Shown here: piece by piece, positions 41,640 to 51,228 of the stretch
Numbering within the stretch: the stretch's first letter is position 1
Layout: each line of letters starts with the position of its first letter
Source of the DNA: Flavobacterium sp. LHD-85
GTDB taxonomy: Bacteria > Bacteroidota > Bacteroidia > Flavobacteriales > Flavobacteriaceae
Direction: 5' to 3'
DNA: 64,000 nucleotides
Assembly (NCBI RefSeq): GCF_030929595.1
Contig: NZ_JAVFVR010000016.1
Location: 1-64,000, forward strand
The notes under the pieces: generated by a model
Database searches by the model: none
The model's input: only the letters and a program-made list of their open reading frames with translations
Told to the model about the DNA's origin: nothing
Position numbers and translations under genes: made by a program

Positions 41640-43796
41640 TTACTTTTTTAATGAAAAATTATATTGAATTCCGAATACAAAAGTTCTAGGTGCTGCAGCT
41701 GTGTAAGTTGGCTGTGCATTGGCAACATTTGTTCTTGTGACATTGTAGGCGTATAATTTGTCAGTGAGATTTAGCACATTTCCGTAAACCTCAATTTTTT
41801 TCCATTGGTAACCAATTCTGGCATTGAAAATATTGTAGCCGTCATATTTTACCGTATTGATTTGATCTTGATAATAACTTCCTACGAGTTGCCATTCGAT
41901 TGAAGTCCTTAAATTTGGAAGCCAGTTTGGATAATAACTTACTTCTGAATTTCCAGACCATTTTGGAGCAGACGGCATTTCTTTTCCGTTTAAATCTTGT
42001 ATTGGATCTGATTGTTTGTCTGAAAGTTTAAAATCAATATAAGTATGCTGTGCATAAGTACCGCCAAGACGAATATTGAATTGTTTTGAAGGTCTGTATG
42101 AAGCTCCAAACTCAATTCCTTTATGACGCGTTTCTCCAGCCGAACGATAATCGGTTGAATTATCTGGAAGTTTGATATTTAGCAATTCATTTTTGCCTTC
42201 CATATAATAAAAAGCATAATCAAGGTTTAGCTTATTTTCGAAGAAAGAAAGCCATCCGCCAATTTCATAATTATCAAAATCTGCTGGTTTTAGATTGTAA
42301 TAAAATTGGGCAGGAACGCCTGATGTACCGCCAGTTCCCGGTTTGGCTCTGAAAATTGAAGTAATCCCAGGAGGTGCAAAACCTTGTGAGTAATTGCCAT
42401 AAAACCCCGCAAATTCTACAGGATTGTAATTAGCTCCAGCTTTAAAAGTAAATTTATCATATACTTTGCTTCCTGTAGAAAGATCAATTGCATTATCGTA
42501 ATTCACTTTCATATTGTCATAACGTCCACCAACAGTAACAATTAATTTCTCGATTGGATTAAAGCTAATTTGCGCATAACCCGCAGTGTTAAAAATATCG
42601 GCTGTATAATCTGAAAGTTTAGAATCGGGATGTTCGGCAATTATTTCATATGAATCTACCGTTTGTTTTCCTGGCTGTCCTGGATTCAAATTGGCTTTTA
42701 AATCAATTACATACGACCAATAGGTGACAGGAGAGTAATCGTACAAAGCTCCTGCAACAAGCTTGGTGTTTAAAAAATCAAATTTTTGAGTGTGCTGTGC
42801 AATTGCGCCATAACTTTTAAAGTTATTCGAATTTACTTCACCCTTGGCTGTTGTCGGATTTACTGTCGGACTCCATTTGATTCCGTATGATGGATTTTGC
42901 CCTAATTTATTATCGCGCAAATAAGCTGTAATGTAACTGCTAGAATTGCTATTCCAGTCATGTTCTAATGTTAAACGAGTTCGCAAAGCATCAGATTTTC
43001 TATACGTGAAATCAGAAGTGCTTTTATAAGTTCTGTTGTTGAAAGCTTCCTCATTGACAGTTCCGCTCATGTCTGAATAATATTTTCCATACATCGTATT
43101 ACTGATCAATCGAGTAGAAGGCGAGATATTGTAATCAATTCTAGCATTCAGATTATCTTTATTGTAATCAGAATAGGTCATCCAGCCATTTTCTTGTAAA
43201 CTTGAAATTCCTGCAATATGAAAACCGACTTTTCCAATTGTGGCGCCACCTGCGGCCTGAAATCTTCTGTAGCCATAATTATCAGCTTGGATCCCGAATT
43301 TAAACTCAGGATCAACGGGAGGTTTTATCGAAATTAAATTGATAGTTCCGCCAACAGCTTCTGGCCCGTATAGAGAAGAAACGGGACCTTTTACAACTTC
43401 AATACTTTGCAGATTGTATTGGTTTATTTCCAATAACGCATTGTGGTTGAAAATTCCCATTGGGCGAATTGGCAATCCGTCTTCTAGATATAAATAATAG
43501 GCATTTGTAGTCATAGGTTGGCGAATAGACATCATGTGCTGTTCGTTTCCTAGGTTTACCATTAAGACTCCGGGAGTTTTATTTATGATTTCGTAAACTG
43601 CTGTAGCCTTGGTTTCATTGATAGTTTTTGCAGTCAATTTACTGATCGCAACTGGAGTTTCTTTTCTCAAAGTTGCCGTACGATTTGCCGTTACAAAAAC
43701 ATTTTCAAGTTCCTGCTTTGTTGTGTCTTGCTCGGTTTTGTTTTGTGCAAAGACACATTGCCCTATGATTAATAGGGTAAAGTATATTTTTTTCAT
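41640..43796 (-). CDS. TonB-dependent outer-membrane receptor
   Basis: The 718-residue receptor has a signal peptide (MKKIYFTLLIIGQCVFAQ), a plug (about 40-150: ETKATAVYEIINKTPGVLMVNL, IEVVKGPVSSLYGPEAVGGTINLIS) and a 22-strand barrel that ends in the aromatic strand TFVFGIQYNFSLKK. There is no CarboxypepD_reg or SusC-type extension, so a small ligand such as a metal chelate is more likely than a glycan. It is co-transcribed with the PepSY protein and preceded by a small Cys-bearing exported protein. Confidence 0.93.
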   Translation of the reverse strand: MKKIYFTLLIIGQCVFAQNKTEQDTTKQELENVFVTANRTATLRKETPVAISKLTAKTINETKATAVYEIINKTPGVLMVNLGNEQHMMSIRQPMTTNAYYLYLEDGLPIRPMGIFNHNALLEINQYNLQSIEVVKGPVSSLYGPEAVGGTINLISIKPPVDPEFKFGIQADNYGYRRFQAAGGATIGKVGFHIAGISSLQENGWMTYSDYNKDNLNARIDYNISPSTRLISNTMYGKYYSDMSGTVNEEAFNNRTYKSTSDFTYRKSDALRTRLTLEHDWNSNSSSYITAYLRDNKLGQNPSYGIKWSPTVNPTTAKGEVNSNNFKSYGAIAQHTQKFDFLNTKLVAGALYDYSPVTYWSYVIDLKANLNPGQPGKQTVDSYEIIAEHPDSKLSDYTADIFNTAGYAQISFNPIEKLIVTVGGRYDNMKVNYDNAIDLSTGSKVYDKFTFKAGANYNPVEFAGFYGNYSQGFAPPGITSIFRAKPGTGGTSGVPAQFYYNLKPADFDNYEIGGWLSFFENKLNLDYAFYYMEGKNELLNIKLPDNSTDYRSAGETRHKGIEFGASYRPSKQFNIRLGGTYAQHTYIDFKLSDKQSDPIQDLNGKEMPSAPKWSGNSEVSYYPNWLPNLRTSIEWQLVGSYYQDQINTVKYDGYNIFNARIGYQWKKIEVYGNVLNLTDKLYAYNVTRTNVANAQPTYTAAAPRTFVFGIQYNFSLKK

Positions 43797-43882
43797 TTTG
43801 AATTATATGAATTAAAGCTGTAAGCTATAGGCTTTAGGCCGTAAGCGAACTGCAAGTCTTAGAAATTTTGACTTTTTAAAAT

Positions 43883-44287
43883 TTATATAAAATAGGATGG
43901 AGGATGAAAAATTGAATTTGCGATTGCAATAGGTTTTTTATTGAATGAAGTGAAAATTTTTGCTTTTGATTCAATAAGTCCTGTTAATTTGAAATTGTTT
44001 AAGATTGAAGTTTGAATGTAAACTACTTCTGCTTTTTCTTTCAGATTGTTTTGCATTCTTTTTTCGTTATCTGCGTATTTTTTTAAGCTTTTTTGAAGTT
44101 CACAACGACCATTACAGCTGTTGAAAACCATTTTGCGTTGTACACAGATTGTTTTAGAAATTTCTTCCTGATTTAATTTGAATGAGGTATAAACAAAGAA
44201 ACTGCCAAAAGAAGGGACTAATAGCATGCAAGAAAGAAATATGACGAAAAGTCGTTTCAAAATAGGTTTCGTTGTTTTCGAGAGCAA
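43883..44287 (-). CDS. Small exported Cys-containing protein at the head of the metal-uptake set
   Basis: The protein has up to 134 residues. A hydrophobic N-terminus (KRLFVIFLSCMLLVPSFGSFFVY) is followed by ICVQRKMVFNSCNGRCELQKSL with a Cx3C pair and a helical tail. Small proteins of this type precede TonB metal receptors in other Bacteroidota (memory, unchecked). The start is unclear: the TTG at 44287 keeps the full hydrophobic segment but lies inside a TATTTTTG promoter box; the ATG at 44227 loses half of it. A role in copper or iron handling is inferred from the Cys pair and neighbours. Confidence 0.65.
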   Translation of the reverse strand: MLSKTTKPILKRLFVIFLSCMLLVPSFGSFFVYTSFKLNQEEISKTICVQRKMVFNSCNGRCELQKSLKKYADNEKRMQNNLKEKAEVVYIQTSILNNFKLTGLIESKAKIFTSFNKKPIAIANSIFHPPSYFI

Positions 44288-44292
44288 AAATA
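44285..44292 (-). promoter_or_regulatory. Possible -7 box of the metal-uptake set
   Basis: TATTTTTG on the minus strand overlaps the TTG start at 44287. If used, translation must begin downstream. It may be coincidental. Confidence 0.3.
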
Positions 44293-44368
44293 CATTTTAA
44301 ATATTATCTACAAGAAGGATTTTTATCATTTAATATAAAAAAAAGAGCAACTGGAAGCATTAGAAAAG

Positions 44369-44404
44369 AAAAACCCGACAGATTTCAAAATCTGTCGGGT
44401 TTTT
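44369..44404 (-). terminator. CCCGACAG-family terminator after secA
   Basis: A 17-bp perfect stem, AAAAACCCGACAGATTT and its complement, with a 2-base loop. It lies 27 bases past the secA stop. Confidence 0.75.
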
Positions 44405-44430
44405 ATGTTTGCTATTTGAAATAGAAATTA

Positions 44431-47400
44431 TTAGTTAATTAAAACCCAAGTTCCAGCAGCGATTAAAGCTTCAGCTTTTTTGTACTTCATTGTTTCTGTT
44501 TTACCAGTAGCAACTTCTTGAACTACAACAGTATCATTTCTGTTGATTTTTGGCATATCTCTAACGATAGTTTCAGTAACTTGGCGTTGTTGAGTTTCTC
44601 CAGCCTCACGGTTGATGCTTTCGCTGTTTGGAATTTCGTCTTTACTTAATTGTAAATTTTCTTTTGGACGAGCCACTTCTCTTGCTTCGTGAATTTCAGG
44701 AACGTTTTGAGCTGGTAAATCACCTTTGAATAAGAATGAAATTACTTCTTTGTTAACGTTGTCTAACATTCCTCTAAACAAATTGAAAGCTTCCAATTTG
44801 TAAATAAGCAATGGATCTTTTTGCTCGTGAACAGCCAATTGAACAGATTGTTTCAATTCGTCCATTTTACGCAAGTGTTTTTTCCAAGCTTCATCAACAA
44901 TAGAAAGCGTGATGTTTTTCTCAAAATCAGCGATTAATTGAGCACCTTCGCTTTCGTAAGCTTTTTTCAAGTCAGTTACCACATTCAAAGTTTTGATTCC
45001 GTCTGTAAATGGAACTACAATTCTTTCGAAATGATTGTTTGGCTCTTCGTAAACTCCTTTGATAATTGGGAAAGCTTCTCTAGCGCTTCTTTCTGTTTTT
45101 TCAGTATAGAAAGCTAAAGCTTCTTTATACACTTTTCCAGTAACTTCAATGTCAGATAATTTTAAGAAATCAGCTTCAGAAATTGGAGATGTTATTCCGA
45201 AATAACGAATTAAATCAAATTCAAATCCTTTGAAATCATTTGCTACTTTACTGTTGCTTACAATTAATTCGCAAGTATCATAAAGCATGTTTGCAATATC
45301 CAGTTTTAAACGCTCTCCGAACAATGCATGACGACGACGTTTGTAAACTACTTCACGTTGTGAGTTCATTACATCATCATATTCTAATAAACGTTTACGA
45401 ACACCAAAGTTATTTTCTTCTACTTTTTTCTGAGCACGTTCGATAGATTTAGTCATCATAGAATGCTGAATAACTTCACCTTCTTTAAGTCCCATTCTGT
45501 CCATTACTTTAGCAACTCTTTCAGAACCGAATAAACGCATTAAGTTATCTTCAAGAGAAACATAGAATTGAGAACTTCCTGGATCTCCTTGACGACCAGA
45601 ACGACCACGTAACTGTCTGTCTACACGACGAGAATCATGACGCTCTGTACCAACGATTGCTAAACCTCCCGCAGCTTTTACTTCTGGAGATAATTTAATA
45701 TCGGTACCACGACCAGCCATGTTTGTTGCAATGGTTACAACTCCAGCTTTACCAGCTTCTTCAACGATTTGCGCTTCTTGCTTGTGCATTTTAGCATTCA
45801 ATACGTTGTGTGTGATTCCTCTCATTTTAAGCATACGGCTTAATAATTCTGAAATCTCTACAGAAGTTGTTCCAATCAATACTGGTCTTCCAGCTTGTGA
45901 TAATTCAGTAACGTCTTCAATAACTGCGTTGAATTTCTCACGTGTTGTTTTGTAGATGTAATCTTCTTTGTCAATTCTTGCAATTCCACGGTTGGTTGGA
46001 ATTTCAACAACATCCAATTTATAAATCTGCCATAACTCTCCTGCTTCTGTAACCGCTGTACCAGTCATACCAGCCAGTTTGTTGTACATTCTGAAGTAAT
46101 TCTGTAATGTAACAGTTGCAAAAGTTTGAGTTGCAGCTTCGATTTTTACATTTTCTTTAGCTTCGATCGCTTGGTGAAGACCGTCAGAGTAACGACGTCC
46201 GTCCATGATACGACCTGTTTGCTCATCGACAATCATAATTTTGTTGTCCATGATAACGTACTCAACATCTTTTTCGAATAAAGCATATGCTTTTAAAAGC
46301 TGAGTAAGAGTATGGATACGCTCGCTTTTTACTCCAAAATCTTGGAATAATCTTTCTTTAGCTTCCGCTTCCGCGTCTTTGTCTAATTTTTGTTTTTCAA
46401 TCGCAGCGATTTCTGTTCCAATATCTGGTAAAACGAAGAAATCGGCATCTGTATCTCCAGAAAGGTATTTAATACCATTGTCTGTTAATTCTACTTGATT
46501 GTTTTTCTCTTCAATCACAAAATACAAAGCTTCGTCCACTTTATGCATTTCGCGATTGTTGTCTTGCATATATTGATTTTCAGTTTTTTGAAGCAATTGT
46601 TTAATTCCTTCTTCACTTAAAAATTTAATTAATGCTTTATTTTTAGGTAAAGATCTGTAAGCTCTTAATAATAAGAAACCTCCGTCTTTAGTATTTCCTT
46701 CTTTGATTAATTTTTTAGCTTCAGCTAAGAAACCATTTGCTAACTGACGTTGTTGTGCAACTAAGTTTTCAATTTTTGGTTTCAATTCGTTGAATTCATG
46801 ACGATCTCCTTGAGGAACTGGACCAGAAATGATAAGCGGAGTTCTAGCATCATCAATTAATACAGAGTCAACCTCGTCGACAATCGCGAAATTGTGTTTT
46901 CTCTGCACTAAATCGCTAGGCGAGTGTGCCATGTTATCTCTTAAGTAGTCAAAACCAAACTCGTTGTTAGTTCCGTAAGTGATATCGGCGTCGTATGCTT
47001 TCTTTCTTTGCTCTGTACTTGGCTGGTGATTATCGATACAGTCAACAGATAAACCGTGGAATTCGAATAAAGGCGCTTTCCACGTGCTATCACGTTTTGC
47101 TAAGTAGTCATTCACCGTTACTAAGTGAACTCCATTTCCTGTCAAAGCGTTTAAGTAAAGCGGAAGTGTAGCAACTAAAGTTTTACCTTCACCCGTTTGC
47201 ATTTCGGCAACTTTACCTTCGTGCAATACCATACCACCAATTAACTGAACATCATAATGAATCATGTCCCAAGTAATGTCTTTTCCAGCAGCATTCCATT
47301 TGTTAGCCCAAACAGCTTTGTCGCCTTCAATAGAAATGTATGATTTTGTTGCTGAGAATTCGCGGTCTTTTGGAGTTGCAGTAACTTCAATATGAGAGTT

Positions 47401-47775
47401 TTCTTTAAAACGGCGAGCAGTTTCTTTAACTACAGAAAACGCTTCTGGAAGAATTTCCAATAAAGTTTTTTCAGAGATTTCGTAAGCCTCTTTTTCAAGA
47501 GTATCTATAGCATCATAAATGTCTTCTCTTTTATCGATGTCTTCGATGTTTTCTACTTCCGCTTTAAGCGAAGCAATTTTTGCATCTTTATCAGCTCTAG
47601 CATCTTTTATTCTATCTTTAAAATAAACGGTTCTAGCTCTTAACTCATCGTTTGATAGACTCATTAGAGGAGCTTCGAATGTCTTGATTTTGTTTAAGTA
47701 AGGTTGTAAAGCTTTGACATCTTTCTGCGACTTATCGCCGACAAAGACTTTAATAATACTGTTTATGAAACTCAT
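44431..47775 (-). CDS. secA: Preprotein translocase ATPase SecA
   Basis: At 1114 residues it is longer than E. coli SecA (901), as usual in Bacteroidota. The N-terminal motor has QTGEGKTL (Walker A), [21 protein letters not shown] (DEAD region) and the second motor [10 protein letters not shown] and [14 protein letters not shown]. The preprotein cross-linking and scaffold domains follow ([42 protein letters not shown]). Extra residues lie between about 340 and 460. The zinc-binding Cys cluster at the C-terminus is absent; it ends AGTWVLIN. It powers protein export through SecYEG. Confidence 0.97.
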   Translation of the reverse strand: MSFINSIIKVFVGDKSQKDVKALQPYLNKIKTFEAPLMSLSNDELRARTVYFKDRIKDARADKDAKIASLKAEVENIEDIDKREDIYDAIDTLEKEAYEISEKTLLEILPEAFSVVKETARRFKENSHIEVTATPKDREFSATKSYISIEGDKAVWANKWNAAGKDITWDMIHYDVQLIGGMVLHEGKVAEMQTGEGKTLVATLPLYLNALTGNGVHLVTVNDYLAKRDSTWKAPLFEFHGLSVDCIDNHQPSTEQRKKAYDADITYGTNNEFGFDYLRDNMAHSPSDLVQRKHNFAIVDEVDSVLIDDARTPLIISGPVPQGDRHEFNELKPKIENLVAQQRQLANGFLAEAKKLIKEGNTKDGGFLLLRAYRSLPKNKALIKFLSEEGIKQLLQKTENQYMQDNNREMHKVDEALYFVIEEKNNQVELTDNGIKYLSGDTDADFFVLPDIGTEIAAIEKQKLDKDAEAEAKERLFQDFGVKSERIHTLTQLLKAYALFEKDVEYVIMDNKIMIVDEQTGRIMDGRRYSDGLHQAIEAKENVKIEAATQTFATVTLQNYFRMYNKLAGMTGTAVTEAGELWQIYKLDVVEIPTNRGIARIDKEDYIYKTTREKFNAVIEDVTELSQAGRPVLIGTTSVEISELLSRMLKMRGITHNVLNAKMHKQEAQIVEEAGKAGVVTIATNMAGRGTDIKLSPEVKAAGGLAIVGTERHDSRRVDRQLRGRSGRQGDPGSSQFYVSLEDNLMRLFGSERVAKVMDRMGLKEGEVIQHSMMTKSIERAQKKVEENNFGVRKRLLEYDDVMNSQREVVYKRRRHALFGERLKLDIANMLYDTCELIVSNSKVANDFKGFEFDLIRYFGITSPISEADFLKLSDIEVTGKVYKEALAFYTEKTERSAREAFPIIKGVYEEPNNHFERIVVPFTDGIKTLNVVTDLKKAYESEGAQLIADFEKNITLSIVDEAWKKHLRKMDELKQSVQLAVHEQKDPLLIYKLEAFNLFRGMLDNVNKEVISFLFKGDLPAQNVPEIHEAREVARPKENLQLSKDEIPNSESINREAGETQQRQVTETIVRDMPKINRNDTVVVQEVATGKTETMKYKKAEALIAAGTWVLIN

Positions 47776-47820
47776 GATTTATTGTATTTCTTTATTATAT
47801 AATATGTATTTGAACCAAAA

Positions 47821-47848
47821 AAAAAGTCTCCATGATGAGAGACTTTTT
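47821..47848 (-). terminator. Rho-independent terminator of the DUF2795 gene
   Basis: A 10-bp stem, AAAAAGTCTC / GAGACTTTTT, with an 8-base loop and flanking T runs. It lies 15 bases past the stop at 47864. Confidence 0.8.
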
Positions 47849-47863
47849 CCTTTGGTTTATTTT

Positions 47864-48085
47864 TTAATATTCATCCTCATTCCAAAGATAATCTTCGTCT
47901 GTTGGATAATCAGGCCAAATTTCTTCCATTGATTCATATATCTCACCTTCGTCTTCGATTGATTGAAGGTTTTCTACTACTTCTAATGGAGCACCTGCTC
48001 TGATAGCGTAGTCTATAAGTTCATCTTTGTTAGCAGGCCATGGCGCATCACTTAAATAAGATGCTAATTCTAATGTCCAATACAT
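47864..48085 (-). CDS. DUF2795-family small protein
   Basis: The 73-residue protein begins MYWTLELASYLSDAPWPANKDELIDYAIRAG, a DUF2795 pattern. A strongly acidic tail follows (EDEGEIYESMEEIWPDYPTDEDYLWNEDEY). The function is unknown, though the first part reads like a small helical binding module. It has its own promoter at 48107-48136 and its own terminator, so it is a stand-alone gene. Confidence 0.85.
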   Translation of the reverse strand: MYWTLELASYLSDAPWPANKDELIDYAIRAGAPLEVVENLQSIEDEGEIYESMEEIWPDYPTDEDYLWNEDEY

Positions 48086-48106
48086 CTGTTATCTGTTTAG
48101 TTTGTG

Positions 48107-48136
48107 CAAAAATAAATTTTTTACTGAAAAAGACAA
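48107..48136 (-). promoter_or_regulatory. Promoter of the DUF2795 gene
   Basis: On the minus strand: TTG (48136-48134), a 19-base spacer, TATTTTTG (48114-48107). It lies 21 bases before the ATG at 48085. Confidence 0.6.
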
Positions 48137-48180
48137 GTAAAATTTGATTTATTTTAATAAAATTTAAGAACGTCAATTGC

Positions 48181-48316
48181 TAAATTCCAATTTTTAAATT
48201 CCAAACCCCAAAAAAGGCAGTTATAGCGCCTAGTTTCGGAACTTTATTATGTAATTTAAATTCCTGGATTTTTACTTTTTCCTTGGAATTTGGGATTTCA
48301 AAAATTTGGAATTTCC
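48181..48316. repeat. AATTCCAA / TTGGAATT repeat with spacer
   Basis: TAAATTCCAATTTTTAAATTCC near 48181-48202 is the partner of GGAATTTGGGATTTC and TTTGGAATTTCC at 48283-48316. It belongs to the same family as 655-729. Confidence 0.5.
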
Positions 48317-48323
48317 AGAAGAT

Positions 48324-48893
48324 TTATTTTCTGGGTATCCATTTCACCTCGTCCGCTTTTAAGTCTGAGGACAACTTTCGTGCCAAGACAAAAAGGTAGT
48401 CAGAAAGTCGGTTTAAGTATGTAATTGCTATTTCAGGAACGTGTTCATTATGACTTAAATGCACCGCTAAACGCTCTGCACGACGACAAATACAGCGTGC
48501 TATATGACAATGTGACACGGTTGGGTGTCCTCCAGGCAAAACAAAATGCGTCATTGGCGGAAGGCTTTCGTCCATTTTGTCTATTTCGTTTTCTAATAAT
48601 TCAATATCCGAATCGATTATGCCTAGATTTTCCAAACGAAGTTTTCCGTTTTTTAAAACTTCTTTTTCTTGAGGAGTTGCCAAAATGGCACCAACTGTAA
48701 AAAGACGGTCTTGAATTTCGATTAAAATAGTTTTGTAATGCGAATCCATTTCTTGATCGCGGATTAATCCGATATAAGAATTTAGTTCGTCAACAGTTCC
48801 GTAACTGTCAATTCTGATATGGTCTTTTGGTACGCGAGTTCCTCCAAAAAGTGCCGTTGTGCCTTTGTCGCCTGTTTTTGTATATACTTTCAT
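48324..48893 (-). CDS. Cob(I)alamin adenosyltransferase, PduO type
   Basis: The 189-residue protein has the PduO motifs TKTGDKGTTALFGGTRVPKD (N-terminal nucleotide part), SYGTVDELNSYIGL, RRAERLAVHL and YLNRLSDYLFVLAR. It adds the adenosyl group to cobalamin, which methylmalonyl-CoA mutase needs; its partner GTPase MeaB is at 20149. No cobalamin biosynthesis genes are near, which fits a salvage role. Confidence 0.94.
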   Translation of the reverse strand: MKVYTKTGDKGTTALFGGTRVPKDHIRIDSYGTVDELNSYIGLIRDQEMDSHYKTILIEIQDRLFTVGAILATPQEKEVLKNGKLRLENLGIIDSDIELLENEIDKMDESLPPMTHFVLPGGHPTVSHCHIARCICRRAERLAVHLSHNEHVPEIAITYLNRLSDYLFVLARKLSSDLKADEVKWIPRK

Positions 48894-48897
48894 TTTT

Positions 48898-48935
48898 TTT
48901 AAGATGCTAAGGTTTTAAAGTGCTGAGATGCTAAG
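48898..48935. repeat. AAGATGCTAAGG repeat words
   Basis: AAGATGCTAAGGTTTTAAAG followed by TGCTGAGATGCTAAG resembles the arms at 39975-40035. It fills the gap between two minus-strand genes. Confidence 0.45.
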
Positions 48936-48939
48936 TTTT

Positions 48940-49503
48940 TTAGTTTTCTGTGAAACCGAGTTCATCATGCAGTTGAGTTAATTTTTCTTGAGCTTGATTG
49001 TTGAAGTTTCCGTCTACTCCATCAACAAAATGAGCAGTTGATTGAAGTTGGTAACAGCTTAGACAAACTTGAGTTTGGCAAATTACCGCATTATTTTTAA
49101 AATATATAAATGCAAGTCTTGGTTCATAACAGCCCGCTATGTTTGGATTTTTATATGTTTTTTTATTTCCAATAATCGAATTTAATCTTAAAATCTGACT
49201 TTGATTAAGTTTTTTCCTTTGACTAATTGTATTTATATATTTTCCTTTTTCATTAATAGGATTAAAGAAATGTTCACCAGAGAAACCAATATAATTTACT
49301 CCGATCACAGAGTCACATTTTATATTTTCACAATAGGATAGAGCGGGGTCTATTTTTAAGTTGACGATTTTATCGTTTAGCCAAAATATTTTTGTACTTG
49401 GTTTTTTTAGTGGTAATTCAGGATATTGATTTTCATTTTTTGACACATTTTTGCATGATGTCAAAACCAAAAACGCGAGTAAAAAATATTTTATGATTCG
49501 CAT
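48940..49503 (-). CDS. Hypothetical lipoprotein
   Basis: The protein has 187 residues and a lipoprotein signal (MRIIKYFLLAFLVLTSCKN, Cys at 17). The mature part has paired cysteines (SYCENIKCDSVIG, AVICQTQVCLSCYQLQ). The second group, CxxxxCxxC, could bind a metal or form disulfides. The family is not recognised. It follows the ABC ATPase gene by 8 bases on the same strand, so co-transcription is likely. Confidence 0.78.
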   Translation of the reverse strand: MRIIKYFLLAFLVLTSCKNVSKNENQYPELPLKKPSTKIFWLNDKIVNLKIDPALSYCENIKCDSVIGVNYIGFSGEHFFNPINEKGKYINTISQRKKLNQSQILRLNSIIGNKKTYKNPNIAGCYEPRLAFIYFKNNAVICQTQVCLSCYQLQSTAHFVDGVDGNFNNQAQEKLTQLHDELGFTEN

Positions 49504-49511
49504 TTGTTTTT

Positions 49512-50219
49512 TTAAATTTTATTTGTTTGCAATTCTTTAGAAGTATCACTTTCAATCAGTCCATCTCTTAAACGAATAATTCTATGCGCATAAGCAGCAA
49601 TGTCTTCTTCGTGAGTTACCAGAATTACAGTATTTCCTTGTGCGTGAATATCTCCAAAAAGCTTCATGATTTCTATAGAAGTTTTACTGTCCAAGTTTCC
49701 TGTTGGCTCATCGGCTAGAATAATCGAAGGTTTGTTTACTAGTGCTCTTGCAACAGCAACACGTTGGCGCTGTCCTCCAGAAAGCTGATTCGGCTGGTGA
49801 TCCATTCTATCAGCAAGATTAACTTGTTTTAAAACTTCGGTTGCACGAGCGATTCTTTCAGATTTTCCATAACCCGCATAAATCATAGGCAATGCAACAT
49901 TGTCTAAAGCCGTAGTTCTTGGCAAAAGATTGAAAGTCTGAAATACAAAACCAATTTCTTTGTTTCTAATTTCTGCCAATTCATCATCTTTCATTTTGCT
50001 GACATCTTTTCCATTTAAAATATAACGACCCGAAGTTGGGGTATCTAAACAGCCTAATAAATTCATTAATGTAGATTTTCCTGATCCAGAAGGTCCCATT
50101 AAAGCAACATATTCGCCTTTTTGTATCTCTAGATCTATTCCTTTTAAAACATAAACAATTTCGTTTCCTAAAGTAAAATTTCGTTTTATGTCGGTTATTT
50201 TAATTAATGGTTCAGCCAT
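49512..50219 (-). CDS. ABC transporter ATP-binding protein (MacB/LolD type)
   Basis: The 235-residue protein has Walker [10 protein letters not shown] (42-50), the Q-loop QTFNLLP, signature [15 protein letters not shown], Walker [12 protein letters not shown] and the switch His in [13 protein letters not shown]. The spacing and [18 protein letters not shown] block match the MacB/LolD group, which drives lipoprotein release or efflux permeases. No permease gene is adjacent, so the partner is elsewhere. Confidence 0.94.
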   Translation of the reverse strand: MAEPLIKITDIKRNFTLGNEIVYVLKGIDLEIQKGEYVALMGPSGSGKSTLMNLLGCLDTPTSGRYILNGKDVSKMKDDELAEIRNKEIGFVFQTFNLLPRTTALDNVALPMIYAGYGKSERIARATEVLKQVNLADRMDHQPNQLSGGQRQRVAVARALVNKPSIILADEPTGNLDSKTSIEIMKLFGDIHAQGNTVILVTHEEDIAAYAHRIIRLRDGLIESDTSKELQTNKI

Positions 50220-50475
50220 TTTATTTTACAATTTTGGATTTAAAAGTACAAAACACTTTTGAATAAGTAGTTGATAATTGGTTTTTGTTACAAAATCACT
50301 TTGACTTATAAAAATATCCATATGATAAAAAAAATACTCTTTTTAAAAGCAAAATGATTATATGATTCAGGTTTGATTTTATGTAATTCTCATTATTTTA
50401 TATCTTTTATAGTTTTATGATGTTTTTTGTTTTAAAAACGTGAGAATCATGTAATTTCTTCAGTTAGCTATTAAG

Positions 50476-50483
50476 TAAATTTG
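50476..50483 (+). promoter_or_regulatory. -7 box of the lipoprotein gene
   Basis: TAAATTTG matches TAnnTTTG, 28 bases before the ATG at 50512. No clear -33 box is seen. The remaining 290-base gap is AT-rich and holds nothing else I can name. Confidence 0.4.
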
Positions 50484-50511
50484 TCTATATAATTAATTAA
50501 CAACTAAGATT

Positions 50512-51171
50512 ATGAAAAATATAAAAATAGCTATAGGAATTGCATTAGTAGTATTAGGGTTTACATCGTGTAAAGATGAAAAACAAGAAAAAGCTCAGAA
50601 AACAGTAGAAAACTATGTAATCTATGTTGACTCTGTAAAAAATGTAGCAGCTGCCGACTTAAAAGACAACTGGAAGAGCGTAGAAGCTGAGTACGATAAA
50701 AGATCTCAAGAAGCTCAGGCTGCTTTAGCAGATATTAAAGATAATGCCGCCGCGACTGAAAAAGTAAATGCAAGTAAAATTAAGTACGAGGAATTTAAAA
50801 ATGAAGTGACCGCCCAATTTGCCCCGCCAGCTCCTAGTCCAAAACAACAGTTAAGAGATGCTTTGTTTGGCGCAGGAAAAATTGGTGATGATATGAGTTT
50901 TAATTGGGTGAATGCTCAAAATATTCATAGTGTTTATCAGCAGTTTGTTCATACTGTAGAAAATAATAAAGACAGATACTCTAGAGAAGACTGGGATGAA
51001 ATTAAATTAATGTATGAAGCTCTTGACAGCCGTAAAAATACAGTTGAAAAAGAAGGTCTGTCAGCAGAGGATAACAGAAAGATTGCTGGTTTGAAAGTTA
51101 AGTTTGCACCAATGTATACTGTAAACAGAATGGGAGCAAAATCTGAAGAAAATAAAGACGCAAAAAATTAG
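50512..51171 (+). CDS. Hypothetical lipoprotein, possibly surface-exposed
   Basis: The 219-residue protein has a lipoprotein signal (IALVVLGFTSC, Cys at 20). The next residues are KDEKQEK. Charged residues just after the Cys act as a surface-export signal in some Bacteroidota, so display on the outer face is possible. The body is helical and rich in Ala, Lys and Glu, with NVAAADLKDNWKSVEAEYDKRSQEAQAALADIKD as a likely coiled coil. Family not recognised. It ends at a strong bidirectional terminator. Confidence 0.8.
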   Translation: MKNIKIAIGIALVVLGFTSCKDEKQEKAQKTVENYVIYVDSVKNVAAADLKDNWKSVEAEYDKRSQEAQAALADIKDNAAATEKVNASKIKYEEFKNEVTAQFAPPAPSPKQQLRDALFGAGKIGDDMSFNWVNAQNIHSVYQQFVHTVENNKDRYSREDWDEIKLMYEALDSRKNTVEKEGLSAEDNRKIAGLKVKFAPMYTVNRMGAKSEENKDAKN

Positions 51172-51196
51172 ATTTTTAAAATTTTGAGTTAGAAAT

Positions 51197-51228
51197 AAAA
51201 AAGACGATCAGCAATGATCGTCTTTTTT
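51197..51228. terminator. Bidirectional terminator between convergent genes
   Basis: A 14-bp perfect stem AAAAAAGACGATCA / TGATCGTCTTTTTT with loop GCAA. The stop codon of the minus-strand gene (51227-51229) is inside its edge. Confidence 0.85.

Noticed and set aside
45240-45955. Short plus-strand frames inside secA
   Set aside because: They lie wholly inside a certain gene and have no family features.
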